Shown here one piece after another: positions 7,852 to 16,109 of a DNA stretch of 48,526 nucleotides. The stretch's first letter is position 1; each line of letters begins with the position of its first letter. Below the pieces are notes generated by a model. The model searched no databases. It had not been told where the DNA came from and worked only from the letters and a program-made list of their open reading frames with translations. This DNA is from Pseudorhodobacter aquimaris (lineage in GTDB: Bacteria; Pseudomonadota; Alphaproteobacteria; Rhodobacterales; Rhodobacteraceae): NCBI RefSeq assembly GCF_001202025.1, contig NZ_LGHS01000047.1:1-48526 (forward strand), in the 5' to 3' direction. The translations under genes and the position numbers were made by a program.

Positions 7852-9810
7852 GTGACCGAGCTGGCCAAACGAATCCCCACCAAACCGCTGCAGCGCGACC
7901 CCGCTTTCATTCTCTCGTTGCTGACGGTTATGGGCATGCTTTTGGGTATGGCGGGGGCGTGGCTGCCGGTTGACGGGCTGGGAATTGTCACCCTTCCTTC
8001 GCTGGCAACTGTTTATCTTGCGGGAGGGCTTCCTGCGGCATCGCGGGCACTCTCGGCGCTTTGGAATGAACATGTTTTGGATATTGACCTGCTGATGGTG
8101 GTTGCCGCGGTGGCAGCTGCGGCTGTCGGCGCACCGCTGGAAGGCGCGGTTTTGTTGACGCTGTTCAGCGTGGCGGACACGCTGGAGGAGCGCGCGCTTG
8201 GCCGTGCGCGCAGCGCGATCGAGGCGCTGATGGCGCTGCGTCCTGAAACCGCATTGCGCAAAACCGCGTCCGGCGGGGTTGAGGAGGTCGCGGCAGCGAC
8301 GCTGGAGGTTGGTGATGTTGTGGTGCTGCGTCCCGGTGCGCGGGTGCCGAGTGATGGCACGATCAGCCTCGGGCGCGGCGGGCTTGATGAGGCCAATATC
8401 ACCGGCGAGTCTATGCCCGTCTCCAAGGCCGTAGGCCAGCCGGTGTTTGAAGCGACAGTGAACCTTGACGGGGTGCTGGAGGTCACTGTGACGCGCACGG
8501 TGGGGGAAAGCACCATTGCCCGCATGATCCGGCTGGTGACCGAGGCGCACGCCTCAAAGGCCCCGTCAGAGCGGTTCAGCGTCTGGTTTGGCCAGCGCTA
8601 TACCATTGCTGTCCTGATTGGGGCGGTGCTTGCCTTTGGCTGTTTTTACTGGCTGGACGGCAATTGGAAGCCTGCACTTTACAAGGCGGCGACACTGCTG
8701 GTTGCGGCCAGCCCTTGCGCGATTGTCATCTCGGTCCCTGCCGCGATTTTGTCGGCGCTGTCGGCCGCCGCGCGCATGGGCGTTCTGTTCAAAGGCGGCG
8801 CCGCGCTGGAAACCCTTGCCGCCGTCGATAGTTTTGCTTTTGACAAGACCGGCACGCTGACCAAAGGGCAGGCGGCTGTTACGCAAATCGTGGCGCTGAA
8901 CGGCGACGAGGCGGGGTTTTTGTCGCTTCTCGCCGGGCTGGAGGCGCATTCCGAACACCATGTCGCCGCTGCAATCCGGCGTGCCGCTTCTGAGCGCGGG
9001 CTTGACCCGGGCGAGGTGCGCGAGGTCAGCGCCCAACCGGGGATCGGGATTACAGGGCAGGATGATCTGGGTCCGGTCTGGGCCGGAAACTCCTATCTGG
9101 CGGAAAATATGGGTGCGCCCATTGACGCCCCGCGCCTGCGGTCACTGGCGGAGGGTGCGGATTCGGTTATCTATCTGGGGCGGGGAGCAGAGGTGCTGGG
9201 CGCGGTCAGTGTGGCGGATGAGGCACGGCCCAGCTCTGCCCCCGCGATTGCCGCGCTGCGGGCCAGCGGTGTGCGCCGGATCGTGATGATGACAGGTGAC
9301 AGACGGCCAGTGGCGCTGCGGATCGGGGCGGAACTCGGCCTTAACGAGGGGGAGATCCATGCCGAAATGCTGCCTGAGGATAAGGTAAAGGCCGTGGCCA
9401 GACTGGCCGAACGCGGCAAGGTGGCCTTTGTCGGCGATGGGGTGAATGATGCCGCAGCCCTTGCGCGCGCTGATATCGGCATTGCGATGGGGGCCGCGGG
9501 GTCCGAGGTGGCCTTGCAAGCCGCCGATGTGGCGCTCTTGTCGGAGGATATGCGCCAGCTTGCCGATGCCCACCGCCTTGCCCGCCGCGCCGCACGGATC
9601 ATCCGCCAGAACCTGATCTTTGCCATCGGAGTCATGGTGATTTTGGTCATCGCCGGGCTGTTCTTTGACCTGCCGTTGCCGATTGCGGTCGTCGGTCATG
9701 AAGGCGGCACGGTGCTTGTGGTGCTGAACGGGTTGCGACTGCTGTCGAACCCCGCGCGCAGGGCAAAGCGGAATGCGCCAATCCGCGGGCCGAAAGAGGC
9801 TGCTGCATGA
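7852..9810 (+). CDS. P1B-4 type metal-exporting ATPase (SPC/HEGGT; Co/Fe/Zn class)
   Basis: A 652-aa P-type ATPase starting with GTG 7852. It has no N-terminal HMA domain. Key motifs: TGES near 184, the SPC metal site at residues 287-289 in the sixth helix, DKTGTLT at 331, GDGVND near 530 and HEGGT at 616-620 in the last helix. SPC together with HEGGT is the signature of the P1B-4 subgroup (CoaT/CtpD/PfeT-like), known for Co(II), Fe(II) or Zn(II) export. The length fits the subgroup, and all catalytic motifs are intact. An iron role would fit the neighbouring ferric-reductase locus, but substrate cannot be told from sequence. Only a weak ribosome binding site is seen. Confidence 0.9.
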   Translation: MTELAKRIPTKPLQRDPAFILSLLTVMGMLLGMAGAWLPVDGLGIVTLPSLATVYLAGGLPAASRALSALWNEHVLDIDLLMVVAAVAAAAVGAPLEGAVLLTLFSVADTLEERALGRARSAIEALMALRPETALRKTASGGVEEVAAATLEVGDVVVLRPGARVPSDGTISLGRGGLDEANITGESMPVSKAVGQPVFEATVNLDGVLEVTVTRTVGESTIARMIRLVTEAHASKAPSERFSVWFGQRYTIAVLIGAVLAFGCFYWLDGNWKPALYKAATLLVAASPCAIVISVPAAILSALSAAARMGVLFKGGAALETLAAVDSFAFDKTGTLTKGQAAVTQIVALNGDEAGFLSLLAGLEAHSEHHVAAAIRRAASERGLDPGEVREVSAQPGIGITGQDDLGPVWAGNSYLAENMGAPIDAPRLRSLAEGADSVIYLGRGAEVLGAVSVADEARPSSAPAIAALRASGVRRIVMMTGDRRPVALRIGAELGLNEGEIHAEMLPEDKVKAVARLAERGKVAFVGDGVNDAAALARADIGIAMGAAGSEVALQAADVALLSEDMRQLADAHRLARRAARIIRQNLIFAIGVMVILVIAGLFFDLPLPIAVVGHEGGTVLVVLNGLRLLSNPARRAKRNAPIRGPKEAAA

Positions 9811-9850
9811 GGGTGGTGGCCCTTGCCCGCTTTGCGAAGGGAGCTTTGTT

Positions 9851-10498
9851 ATGATGGCTGAAAAGCCCCGTGAGGACTGGGACGAGGTTCTCGATTTCTG
9901 GTTTCCTGAAGGGCGCGCTTTGGATGTGGACCCACAGGCGCACCATGCGCATTGGCGCTGGCGGATGCAGGGCGGTGCGGATGCTGAAATCATGGCGCGG
10001 TTTGCGGATCTTACCGAAAGCGCGGCACAGGGGCGGCTTGACGCTTGGGCGCAGGACCCACATGGCAGGCTGGCGCTGATCACCGTGCTGGATCAGTTTT
10101 CCCGCTCGGTCTGGCGCGATGATGCCCGCGCCTTTGCGCAAGATCCTTACGCGCTATCGCTGTCAATGAGCGGAATATCAAACGGTGATTATGCCCGGCT
10201 GGAAACGCCGTGGTCCCAGATCGTCTTTGGCCTGCCCTTGGGCCATTGCGAGGGGCCGGACCATTTGCAGCGTCTCGACCAGTTGATCACCCTACGCGAA
10301 GGGATTGCCATCACAGCCCCGGCCCCTTTGCAGCCAATCTATTCCGGCTTGGTCAGTCAAGCCCGCGACGTTCGAAAAATCATCGCGGCCTTTGGTCGGC
10401 ATCCGCATCGTAATGGCGTGCTGAACCGCAAATCGACTGCCGTGGAGGAGGCCTATCTCGCTAAAGGCCAGTTCCCCCATATGAAAGCGTTTCGGTAA
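9851..10498 (+). CDS. DUF924 family protein
   Basis: A 215-aa soluble protein. ATG 9851 is chosen because GAAGGGAG sits about 10 bases upstream; the frame is open further upstream but without a good signal. Family hallmarks are DEVLDFWFPE near the start, WAQDPHGRLALITVLDQFSR in the middle and a C-terminal FPHRNGVLNR-type motif (here GRHPHRNGVLNR). DUF924 proteins are TPR-like by structure and lack a settled function. It overlaps no neighbour and starts 40 bp after the metal ATPase, so it may be co-transcribed. It is a chromosomal housekeeping type of gene, perhaps carried along with the ATPase. Confidence 0.85.
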   Translation: MMAEKPREDWDEVLDFWFPEGRALDVDPQAHHAHWRWRMQGGADAEIMARFADLTESAAQGRLDAWAQDPHGRLALITVLDQFSRSVWRDDARAFAQDPYALSLSMSGISNGDYARLETPWSQIVFGLPLGHCEGPDHLQRLDQLITLREGIAITAPAPLQPIYSGLVSQARDVRKIIAAFGRHPHRNGVLNRKSTAVEEAYLAKGQFPHMKAFR

Positions 10499-10600
10499 AA
10501 TACCGATAAACGCCGCCAGATGTCAGGGCTTTGATGTGCTGCTTTGCAGCCCAGCTAAACAGATCGTCAGTTCCCAATTGCGATCAGCCTTTGACCCCGT

Positions 10601-10623
10601 GGCCCGCCCGGCAAGAGCGGGCC
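10601..10623. terminator. Hairpin between convergent genes
   Basis: GGCCCGC and GCGGGCC arms between the stops of the DUF924 gene (plus) and the dehydrogenase gene (minus). No strong T-run on either strand; possibly a bidirectional terminator. Confidence 0.4.
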
Positions 10624-10630
10624 CGCTAGG

Positions 10631-11386
10631 TTAGCGCGCCGTATAGCCACCATCGACCAAGTGATACGACCCGGTTATAAAGCTTGCACGATCCGACAGC
10701 AAAAACACGATCAGCGCCGCGACCTCTTCGGGCGTGCCAAGCCGGTTCAGGGCGTGCTCACCTTCGAGGTGCTTCAGCGTTGCGGCGTCCAGCGCGCTGC
10801 TTACCAGCGGCGTCATAATAAACCCCGGCCCCACGGAATTGACCCGCACGCCGGTCGCTGCATGCTCAAGCGCCGCATTTTTTGTCGCCCCCAGAACGCC
10901 ATGCTTGGCGCTGACATAGGGCGAGGACCCGGCAAAACCGACCGAACCAAGGATCGAGGCCACATTGACCACCGCACCCCCACCCGCCTTTTCAATCTCG
11001 GGGATGGCAAAACGCATCCCATAGAAAACGCCGGACAGGTTGATGTCGATCACCTTTTGCCACGCCTCGACATCATAGCTGCCAGTCGGCGCCGAGGGGC
11101 CACCGATGCCCGCGTTATTGACAATCCCGTGCAACGCGCCGGTCGTCTTGACCGCAAATTTCACCATCGCTTCGACCTCAGCGGCCTTCGCCACATCCAC
11201 GGTACAGGCATGGGCCTTGCCGCCCTTGCTCGCGATGTTTTTGACAATGCTGTCGGCATTGGCCCGGTCAAGGTCCGCGACAATCACGGTGGCACCACTC
11301 GTCGCGAGTTCCTCGGCGGTGGCAGCACCAATGCCCGACCCCCCACCTGTTACAATAATCGTTTTGCCGTCAAAACGCAGATCCAT
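10631..11386 (-). CDS. Short-chain dehydrogenase/reductase (SDR)
   Basis: A 251-aa classical SDR. The Rossmann motif is TGGGSGIG (residues 13-20), followed by the acidic D after VIVAD that suggests preference for NAD(H), NNAG near 90, the catalytic Tyr-Lys in YVSAK with an upstream Ser (SILGS), and a PG-FI-TPL segment after it. The C-terminus FITGSYHLVDGGYTAR is standard for the family. AAGGAG lies eight bases before ATG 11386. Substrate cannot be assigned; relatives are annotated as glucose 1-dehydrogenase or 3-oxoacyl-ACP reductase-like. It is convergent with the DUF924 gene and seems to be transcribed alone. Confidence 0.9.
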   Translation of the reverse strand: MDLRFDGKTIIVTGGGSGIGAATAEELATSGATVIVADLDRANADSIVKNIASKGGKAHACTVDVAKAAEVEAMVKFAVKTTGALHGIVNNAGIGGPSAPTGSYDVEAWQKVIDINLSGVFYGMRFAIPEIEKAGGGAVVNVASILGSVGFAGSSPYVSAKHGVLGATKNAALEHAATGVRVNSVGPGFIMTPLVSSALDAATLKHLEGEHALNRLGTPEEVAALIVFLLSDRASFITGSYHLVDGGYTAR

Positions 11387-11557
11387 GGCTTTTCTCCTTT
11401 GAGAACTGTGAATTACCGTATCAACATAGGGATGCGAGAGCCGATTTTCATCGCTGGCATCGTTTTATTTGTCAAATGAGATGCAGGCGCGGGTGTAATG
11501 TGGATCAGCGTCAGTGAGGCAATCCCAAAGCCGGGCGGAGTGATTTTGACGCAGAGC

Positions 11558-12883
11558 CTAAACCGATAGTTTCAGACGAGCTTCAAAACCCGATGCTTGG
11601 CCGGTGCGGGGTGATTTCAGGATCAACTCGCTTCCCAACCGGTCCGCAATCGCTGCGACAATCGCAAGGCCAAGACCGCTTCCCTCGGCACTTGTCCCCG
11701 CGCGCTCAAACCGGGCAGTAAGGCGGGCCAGCGTTTGCGCAGGAACAACCGGCCCCGCGTTTGCAATGATCAAAGTGCCGTCTGCCGTCAACTCAACCTC
11801 GACCGCGCTGCCTTCCAGTCCGTGACGCAGGGCATTTTCAATCAGGTTCCGGTAAAGGATGCCGAATGCATCGGGATCGAGGTCTGACATCACGGGCTGT
11901 TCCGGCAGCGTCAGCTTGATGCGATCAGGCGCAACCGTGCGGCCAATATCCGCAACTATGATACGCGCCACCGGGCGCAGGTCCGACGCGTGATCCAACC
12001 GGAGCTGCCCGCCTTCAGCACGGGCCAATTGCATCAGCCGCTCGGCCACGCGTGTCAGCCGCTTCAGTGTGGCCTCAATGTCAGTGGCCCTTTGCACGGT
12101 GCCAGGCTCACTGGTTTCGGACCGAAGGCGTTGTGCCTGTGCGATGGCCCCCGCAAGCGGGGTGCGCAATTCATGCGCGGCATTGGCGGCAAAGCTGCGC
12201 TCGGCATCAAAACTGGCTTTCAAGCGCTCAAAGACGTCGTTCAGTGTGGCCGCTACCGGGGCGATTTCCCAAGGCAGGCCTTTGGTCGGGACCGGCGACA
12301 GGTCACGCGCATCGCGTCCGCCAAGAGTTTTGCGGAACTCTCTCAGCGGGCGCAGGCTTGTCCGAACCGCCAGAAGAATGGCGAGCAGGGCTGCGGGAAT
12401 TACGACAAGCAGCGGCAGTGCAAGACCGATCTGGATGTTGCGTGCAACTGTGCTGCGGTGCTCCACGGGCTCCGCCACGGTAATCCGGATGCTGCCTTGC
12501 AGGGCGGCCTCGGTATAGAGCCTGTGGGTTGCAGTCTGGTGATACCCCACCCCGTCATAAGGGGGAAACACCGCAGCCTCTGCCGCGTGGGATTGCAACA
12601 GCATCCTGCCCTGTGCGTCACGGACGATATAGGTGAAGAATTCATCGTGGTCGCGGATAGTGGCCAGACGTTGCGGGGTATCATCCTCGTCGCGCCCAAG
12701 CACGTCCAGAACCGCAAGCGGCAGCAGGCGTTGTGCGGTTTCTTGCAGGGCGGAATCGAAGACCTCATCCATTTCATGCCGAAGCGCGACACTGGTCCCC
12801 CAAGCCGCTGCCACCCACAAAAGCGTCAGTAGAACGCCCAGCGACAGGGCCAGACGCGATTGCAGGCTGCGCGGCCACCTCAT
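11558..12883 (-). CDS. Two-component sensor histidine kinase
   Basis: A 441-aa membrane kinase of the QseC/TctE style. The N-terminal helix (LALSLGVLLTLLWVAAAWG) and a second helix (IGLALPLLVVIPAALLAILLA) flank a periplasmic sensor of about 125 residues. The phospho-acceptor His is in AANAAHELRTPLAG; the N box is NLIENALRHG and the G box GSGLGLAIV. The start overlaps the stop of the response regulator (ATGA at 12880-12883), so the two are translated together. The signal is unknown. The neighbouring ferric-reductase, PepSY and DUF2271 genes and the repeated operator boxes suggest it controls that redox locus (inference). Confidence 0.92.
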   Translation of the reverse strand: MRWPRSLQSRLALSLGVLLTLLWVAAAWGTSVALRHEMDEVFDSALQETAQRLLPLAVLDVLGRDEDDTPQRLATIRDHDEFFTYIVRDAQGRMLLQSHAAEAAVFPPYDGVGYHQTATHRLYTEAALQGSIRITVAEPVEHRSTVARNIQIGLALPLLVVIPAALLAILLAVRTSLRPLREFRKTLGGRDARDLSPVPTKGLPWEIAPVAATLNDVFERLKASFDAERSFAANAAHELRTPLAGAIAQAQRLRSETSEPGTVQRATDIEATLKRLTRVAERLMQLARAEGGQLRLDHASDLRPVARIIVADIGRTVAPDRIKLTLPEQPVMSDLDPDAFGILYRNLIENALRHGLEGSAVEVELTADGTLIIANAGPVVPAQTLARLTARFERAGTSAEGSGLGLAIVAAIADRLGSELILKSPRTGQASGFEARLKLSV

Positions 12884-13539
12884 GGAGTGCCCAGACGGTA
12901 GCCCATGCCGCGCTCGGTCTCAATCACGCTTGCGCCCAGCTTTTTGCGCAGGCGGCTGACATGAACTTCGATGGTGTTGCTTTCCACTTCTGCGTCAAAA
13001 GTATAAAGCTTTTCTTCAAGCTGCGGTTTGGACAACAATTGACCGGGGCGGGCCAGAAACGCCTCAAACAACGCCCATTCGCGGGCGGTCAGCAGGATCT
13101 GCTTGCCTTCGCTGCGGATGGTGCGCGACGCGATGTCGATGGTCAGCGCGCCGTGGCTGATGATCGGGTTGGGGTTGCCGGAATAGCGGCGCGCGACGGA
13201 CCCGATCCGTGCGGACAGCTCCGACAGATCAAAGGGTTTCACAAGGTAGTCATCCGCACCCGCATTCAGCCCCTCAATCCGGTCGGAAATCTGGTCCAGC
13301 GCGGTCAGGATAATCACCGGCGTCACATCGCCCCGCGCGCGCAAGGTTTTCAAAAACCCAATGCCGCGCCCATCCGGAAGCATCAGGTCCAGCAAAAGCA
13401 GATCATATGCCGCCGCTGCAACCGCATCGCCCGCCGCATCAAGCCGCGTGACCCAATCCACAGACTGGCCGTCGCCAGCGATCTGGTCGCGTACGGCAGA
13501 GCCCAAGACGGTGTCGTCCTCAATCAGCAGGATGCGCAT
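12880..13539 (-). CDS. OmpR-family response regulator
   Basis: A 219-aa response regulator. The receiver domain has acidic EDD at residues 7-9, phospho-acceptor Asp in LLLLDLMLPDG, Thr in ILTA and Lys in VKPFD. The C-terminal winged helix ends with the recognition segment VHVSRLRKKLG and GYRLG. It is divergent from the ferric-reductase gene. A direct-repeat box at 13583-13602 lies only 44 bp upstream of its start, with two further copies at 15241 and 16017; these are the best candidates for its own binding sites. Translationally coupled to the kinase downstream. Confidence 0.93.
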   Translation of the reverse strand: MRILLIEDDTVLGSAVRDQIAGDGQSVDWVTRLDAAGDAVAAAAYDLLLLDLMLPDGRGIGFLKTLRARGDVTPVIILTALDQISDRIEGLNAGADDYLVKPFDLSELSARIGSVARRYSGNPNPIISHGALTIDIASRTIRSEGKQILLTAREWALFEAFLARPGQLLSKPQLEEKLYTFDAEVESNTIEVHVSRLRKKLGASVIETERGMGYRLGTP

Positions 13540-13582
13540 GGTGGATGTTTCCTTTCACTATGACCCTTCATGATCCGTCTAC

Positions 13583-13602
13583 CTGACGCAACGCTGATGC
13601 TG
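13583..13602 (+). promoter_or_regulatory. Direct-repeat operator, copy 1
   Basis: CTGACGCAACGCTGATGCTG: CTGA occurs twice with an 11-bp period, one helical turn, as in OmpR/PhoB-type regulator sites. Related to 15241-15260 and 16017-16036. It lies between the divergent response regulator and the ferric-reductase side. Confidence 0.55.
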
Positions 13603-13682
13603 CCGAGACAAACGCTTCAGGATCTTGTCAGTTTCGCGGCGCATGAGTTGCAGCACAATGAACCCTGAGAGGAGTTTGACCC

Positions 13683-13772
13683 ATGAAGAAGACATTGACA
13701 ATTCTCGATCTTATGACGGTCTTTCCTGGTGGGGTGGGGTGGGGTGGCTTTGAGGCATCGGCCCCCGCGTGA
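13683..13772 (+). pseudogene. Remnant of a PepSY-type signal peptide ORF
   Basis: A 29-codon ORF with a good ribosome binding site (GAGGAG) and a start MKKTLTILDLMTVFPGG. This matches the first residues of the PepSY protein at 16110 (MKKTLTVLALLAALPAG). After residue 15 it runs into a tandem GGGGT repeat and stops. An operator box lies 100 bp upstream of its ATG, as for the two intact genes. It is probably a decayed paralogue whose promoter now serves the ferric-reductase gene; it could also be a leader peptide. Confidence 0.45.
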
Positions 13773-13807
13773 GGCCGATGCGCGGCAGGACAGGGAGTAG
13801 CGAGGCA

Positions 13808-15163
13808 ATGTCGGATGTAGTAGAACGCGCCAGCAATACCCGCGTGGCGTCAAACCTTCGATCCATCCCCGGGGTTCCTGCCGCCAGCAGCGCCGTGAAT
13901 GTGACCGGGCTCTTGCTGGTCGGACTGTCGTGCATTCTGGCGGGCGTTCTTGGCTTCGTCTCTTACGCGCCCTATGGTTTTGATGTGGCCATCGGAATCG
14001 CTGTTGGGGCCGCTGCCGTCGTCGCCATGAGCCTGACCCTGATCCTTGCGGCGCGCCCGCGCCTGCTGGAGCCTGCCTTTGGCGGGCTCGACCGCATGTA
14101 CCGGGTTCACAAATGGCTTGGCATATCGGCGCTGGTCCTGATGATCCTGCATGACCAGTTTGAACCCGACTTTGAGCGCACGGTCCGGGAGACCGGGTTG
14201 GGCGATTTCGCCAGCGACGCAGGCGAGTTCGCTTTCAATGCGCTGCTTGCGTTGATCGCGATCAGTTGGTTCCGACGGCTTCCGTTTGTCAGGCTGGAGA
14301 TTCCTTATCAGCTCTGGCGTTTCAGCCATCGCTTCATGGGCGTTCTTTTCGCTATCGTCGTATTTCACCAATTTTTCGTCGACCTGCCAACCGGGGTTGA
14401 TCCGTCGCTGTCAGTGCTTCTGAACGGGTTTGGAATCGCCGGACTGATCGCCTGGGTCCATACCGAGTTCATAGCCCCGCATCTGCGTCGCCGGGCGTTC
14501 ACAGTCAGTCGGGTCAGCCGACAGGGGGAGATTACAGCACTGACCCTGACACCCAAGGGGCGGGCCATGCGCTGGCGGCCGGGGCAGTTTGCCTTTGTCC
14601 GCGCGCCTGAGGCTGGGTTGTCAGAGCCGCACCCTTTCACAATTGCCAGCGCCGCGCGCCCTGATGGTACGCTGACACTGTATATACGGGCGCTCGGCGG
14701 CTGGACAAGGAGACTGCCCGACGCCCTGCGCGCGGGCATGAGCGTGCAGGTCGAAGGCCCCTACGGACGCTTCAATTTTCGCAAGGGCGGCACGCGGCAG
14801 ATCTGGCTGGCTGGCGGTATTGGCATCACGCCGTTTCTCGCTTGGGCAGAGAGCCTCGCGGAGACGGAGCGGCGCGAAATCCACCTCATTTACTGTGTCC
14901 GCACGCCGGAAGACGCAATCGGTCTGGAAACCCTGCAGGCTGCGGTCGGGCGCAATCCGCGCTTCAGCTATGAGGTGGTTGCGACTGCGCACGATGGGCG
15001 CTTGACAGGGGACCATGTGATCGGGTCGGTCCGCTTCCCGGTTGGGGAGGCCGAACTTTGGTTCTGCGGGCCGAAGGGCTTGAAGGATGGAGTCCTCAAG
15101 GATCTGAAAACCCGCGGCCAGACGCCGCGACGGGTGCGGTTTGAGCATTTTGAATTCGCATGA
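13808..15163 (+). CDS. Ferric-reductase-like transmembrane flavocytochrome
   Basis: A 451-aa membrane oxidoreductase from ATG 13808. The N-terminal half has about six helices with His residues positioned for haem binding (RVHKWLG, ILHDQF, FSHRFMG, VFHQFF), typical of the ferric-reductase-like domain. The C-terminal half is an FAD/NAD(P)H reductase: FAD motif HPFTIAS, then GGIGITPFLA for the nucleotide and FCGPKG near the end. It should pass electrons from cytoplasmic NAD(P)H through haem to an acceptor on the periplasmic side, such as Fe(III), Cu(II) or a partner protein. Upstream in-frame extension to 13769 exists but is unlikely. A strong terminator follows at 15206. Confidence 0.9.
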   Translation: MSDVVERASNTRVASNLRSIPGVPAASSAVNVTGLLLVGLSCILAGVLGFVSYAPYGFDVAIGIAVGAAAVVAMSLTLILAARPRLLEPAFGGLDRMYRVHKWLGISALVLMILHDQFEPDFERTVRETGLGDFASDAGEFAFNALLALIAISWFRRLPFVRLEIPYQLWRFSHRFMGVLFAIVVFHQFFVDLPTGVDPSLSVLLNGFGIAGLIAWVHTEFIAPHLRRRAFTVSRVSRQGEITALTLTPKGRAMRWRPGQFAFVRAPEAGLSEPHPFTIASAARPDGTLTLYIRALGGWTRRLPDALRAGMSVQVEGPYGRFNFRKGGTRQIWLAGGIGITPFLAWAESLAETERREIHLIYCVRTPEDAIGLETLQAAVGRNPRFSYEVVATAHDGRLTGDHVIGSVRFPVGEAELWFCGPKGLKDGVLKDLKTRGQTPRRVRFEHFEFA

Positions 15164-15205
15164 GATGCAGTTCATCAGATCGATAGGCCGCAAAACAGTG
15201 CCCGT

Positions 15206-15236
15206 AAGCCCCGCAGGTTCCCGGCGGGGCTTTGTC
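15206..15236 (+). terminator. Rho-independent terminator after ferric-reductase gene
   Basis: AAGCCCCGC and GGCGGGGCTT arms around CAGGTTCC-type loop, then TTTGT. It separates the reductase gene from the next operator at 15241. Confidence 0.7.
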
Positions 15237-15240
15237 ATTT

Positions 15241-15260
15241 CTGACAGCAAGCTGAAGCAA
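15241..15260 (+). promoter_or_regulatory. Direct-repeat operator, copy 2
   Basis: CTGACAGCAAGCTGAAGCAA: CTGA at 15241 and 15252, 11-bp period. Located 92 bp upstream of the ATG at 15333. Shares AAGCTGAAGCAA with copy 3. Confidence 0.6.
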
Positions 15261-15332
15261 TAATTGCGGCTTCGTCAGGTGCGGATCAGTTGGTGAGCGC
15301 AGATTGAGTACATCAGATGAAAGGAGAATATC

Positions 15333-15899
15333 ATGCATACGAACCTTGTTGTATCCGCAGTCCTGTCCGCACTGGCCACGACAGCAATGGCCGCACCCTT
15401 TGAGACGCCATATTCCCTGAGCGCCGTTCACGCGGATTTCCGGTCACAGCTTGAACAGGTCGCGAGCAAGTCCGGCGCGGTTGGCAGCACAGCTCGCGTC
15501 GCGGCCGACCTTATGGGGCCGCATAACGCAGCGCAGGAAAAGCTGATCTTGCCGATCCTTGGCTTTGCCGATGTCGCCGCCGGTGGGCAGATGCGGACGG
15601 ACCCGCAAATGCCTGAACGGTTGCAGGTGCTGGAGGCAGAGCTGGCGCAGATACACGACAGCGATGTGGATCTCGTTATCGCCCTTGTTGATCTCTACGC
15701 GACAGCGGATGAGGCCGGGCAACCCGAAACCGTGCGTCTTGCCGAGCGGATGATCTGGCATGAGGTAAACGATGTTCAGGTGCTTTACCCGGCGGCACTG
15801 CTTGTCGGCGCGTCGTTGCAAGCGCAGCTGGGCATCCCAAGCCCCGCCGGATTTCAAATAGATCCCGGCCCGCTTGATGGCCCAACCCCTTCCCGATGA
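15333..15899 (+). CDS. Secreted protein, possibly hemerythrin-like
   Basis: A 188-aa protein with a Sec signal (MHTNLVVSAVLSALATTAMA-AP) and a strong ribosome binding site (AAAGGAG). The mature part is all-helical by pattern. Spaced His and Glu residues (VHADFRSQL, GPHNAAQEKLILPILG, IHDSD, IWHEVNDVQVLYPAAL) resemble the metal ligands of hemerythrin HHE domains, particularly H-x-x-x-x-E in PHNAAQE followed by LILP. I do not recognise it with certainty; a diiron or metal-binding four-helix bundle is a hypothesis. It has its own operator-bearing promoter and its own strong terminator, and sits between two electron-transfer genes. Confidence 0.7.
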   Translation: MHTNLVVSAVLSALATTAMAAPFETPYSLSAVHADFRSQLEQVASKSGAVGSTARVAADLMGPHNAAQEKLILPILGFADVAAGGQMRTDPQMPERLQVLEAELAQIHDSDVDLVIALVDLYATADEAGQPETVRLAERMIWHEVNDVQVLYPAALLVGASLQAQLGIPSPAGFQIDPGPLDGPTPSR

Positions 15900-15975
15900 T
15901 GGGCGTTGGCAATCCGCATGAAACCGACAAGCGGAACTGAACCAGGGGTCCCGCCACATGGGCACACTTCAATGA

Positions 15976-16008
15976 AAGGCCGACTGTCGCAGTCGGCCTT
16001 CTTTTTTG
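15976..16008 (+). terminator. Strong rho-independent terminator
   Basis: AAGGCCGACTG and CAGTCGGCCTT form a perfect stem around a 3-base loop, followed by CTTTTTTG. Confidence 0.88.
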
Positions 16009-16016
16009 TCGCGTTC

Positions 16017-16036
16017 CTGACGCCAAGCTGAAGCAA
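16017..16036 (+). promoter_or_regulatory. Direct-repeat operator, copy 3
   Basis: CTGACGCCAAGCTGAAGCAA: CTGA at 16017 and 16028, 11-bp period. Located 93 bp upstream of the ATG at 16110, almost the same distance as copy 2 from its gene. Confidence 0.6.
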
Positions 16037-16109
16037 AAACCGCGTGGCTGTCAGCCCCCCCTCAGGTGGCCCCCCTAGGGTGATCTTATCAGGTGGAAGG
16101 AGATCCCCA

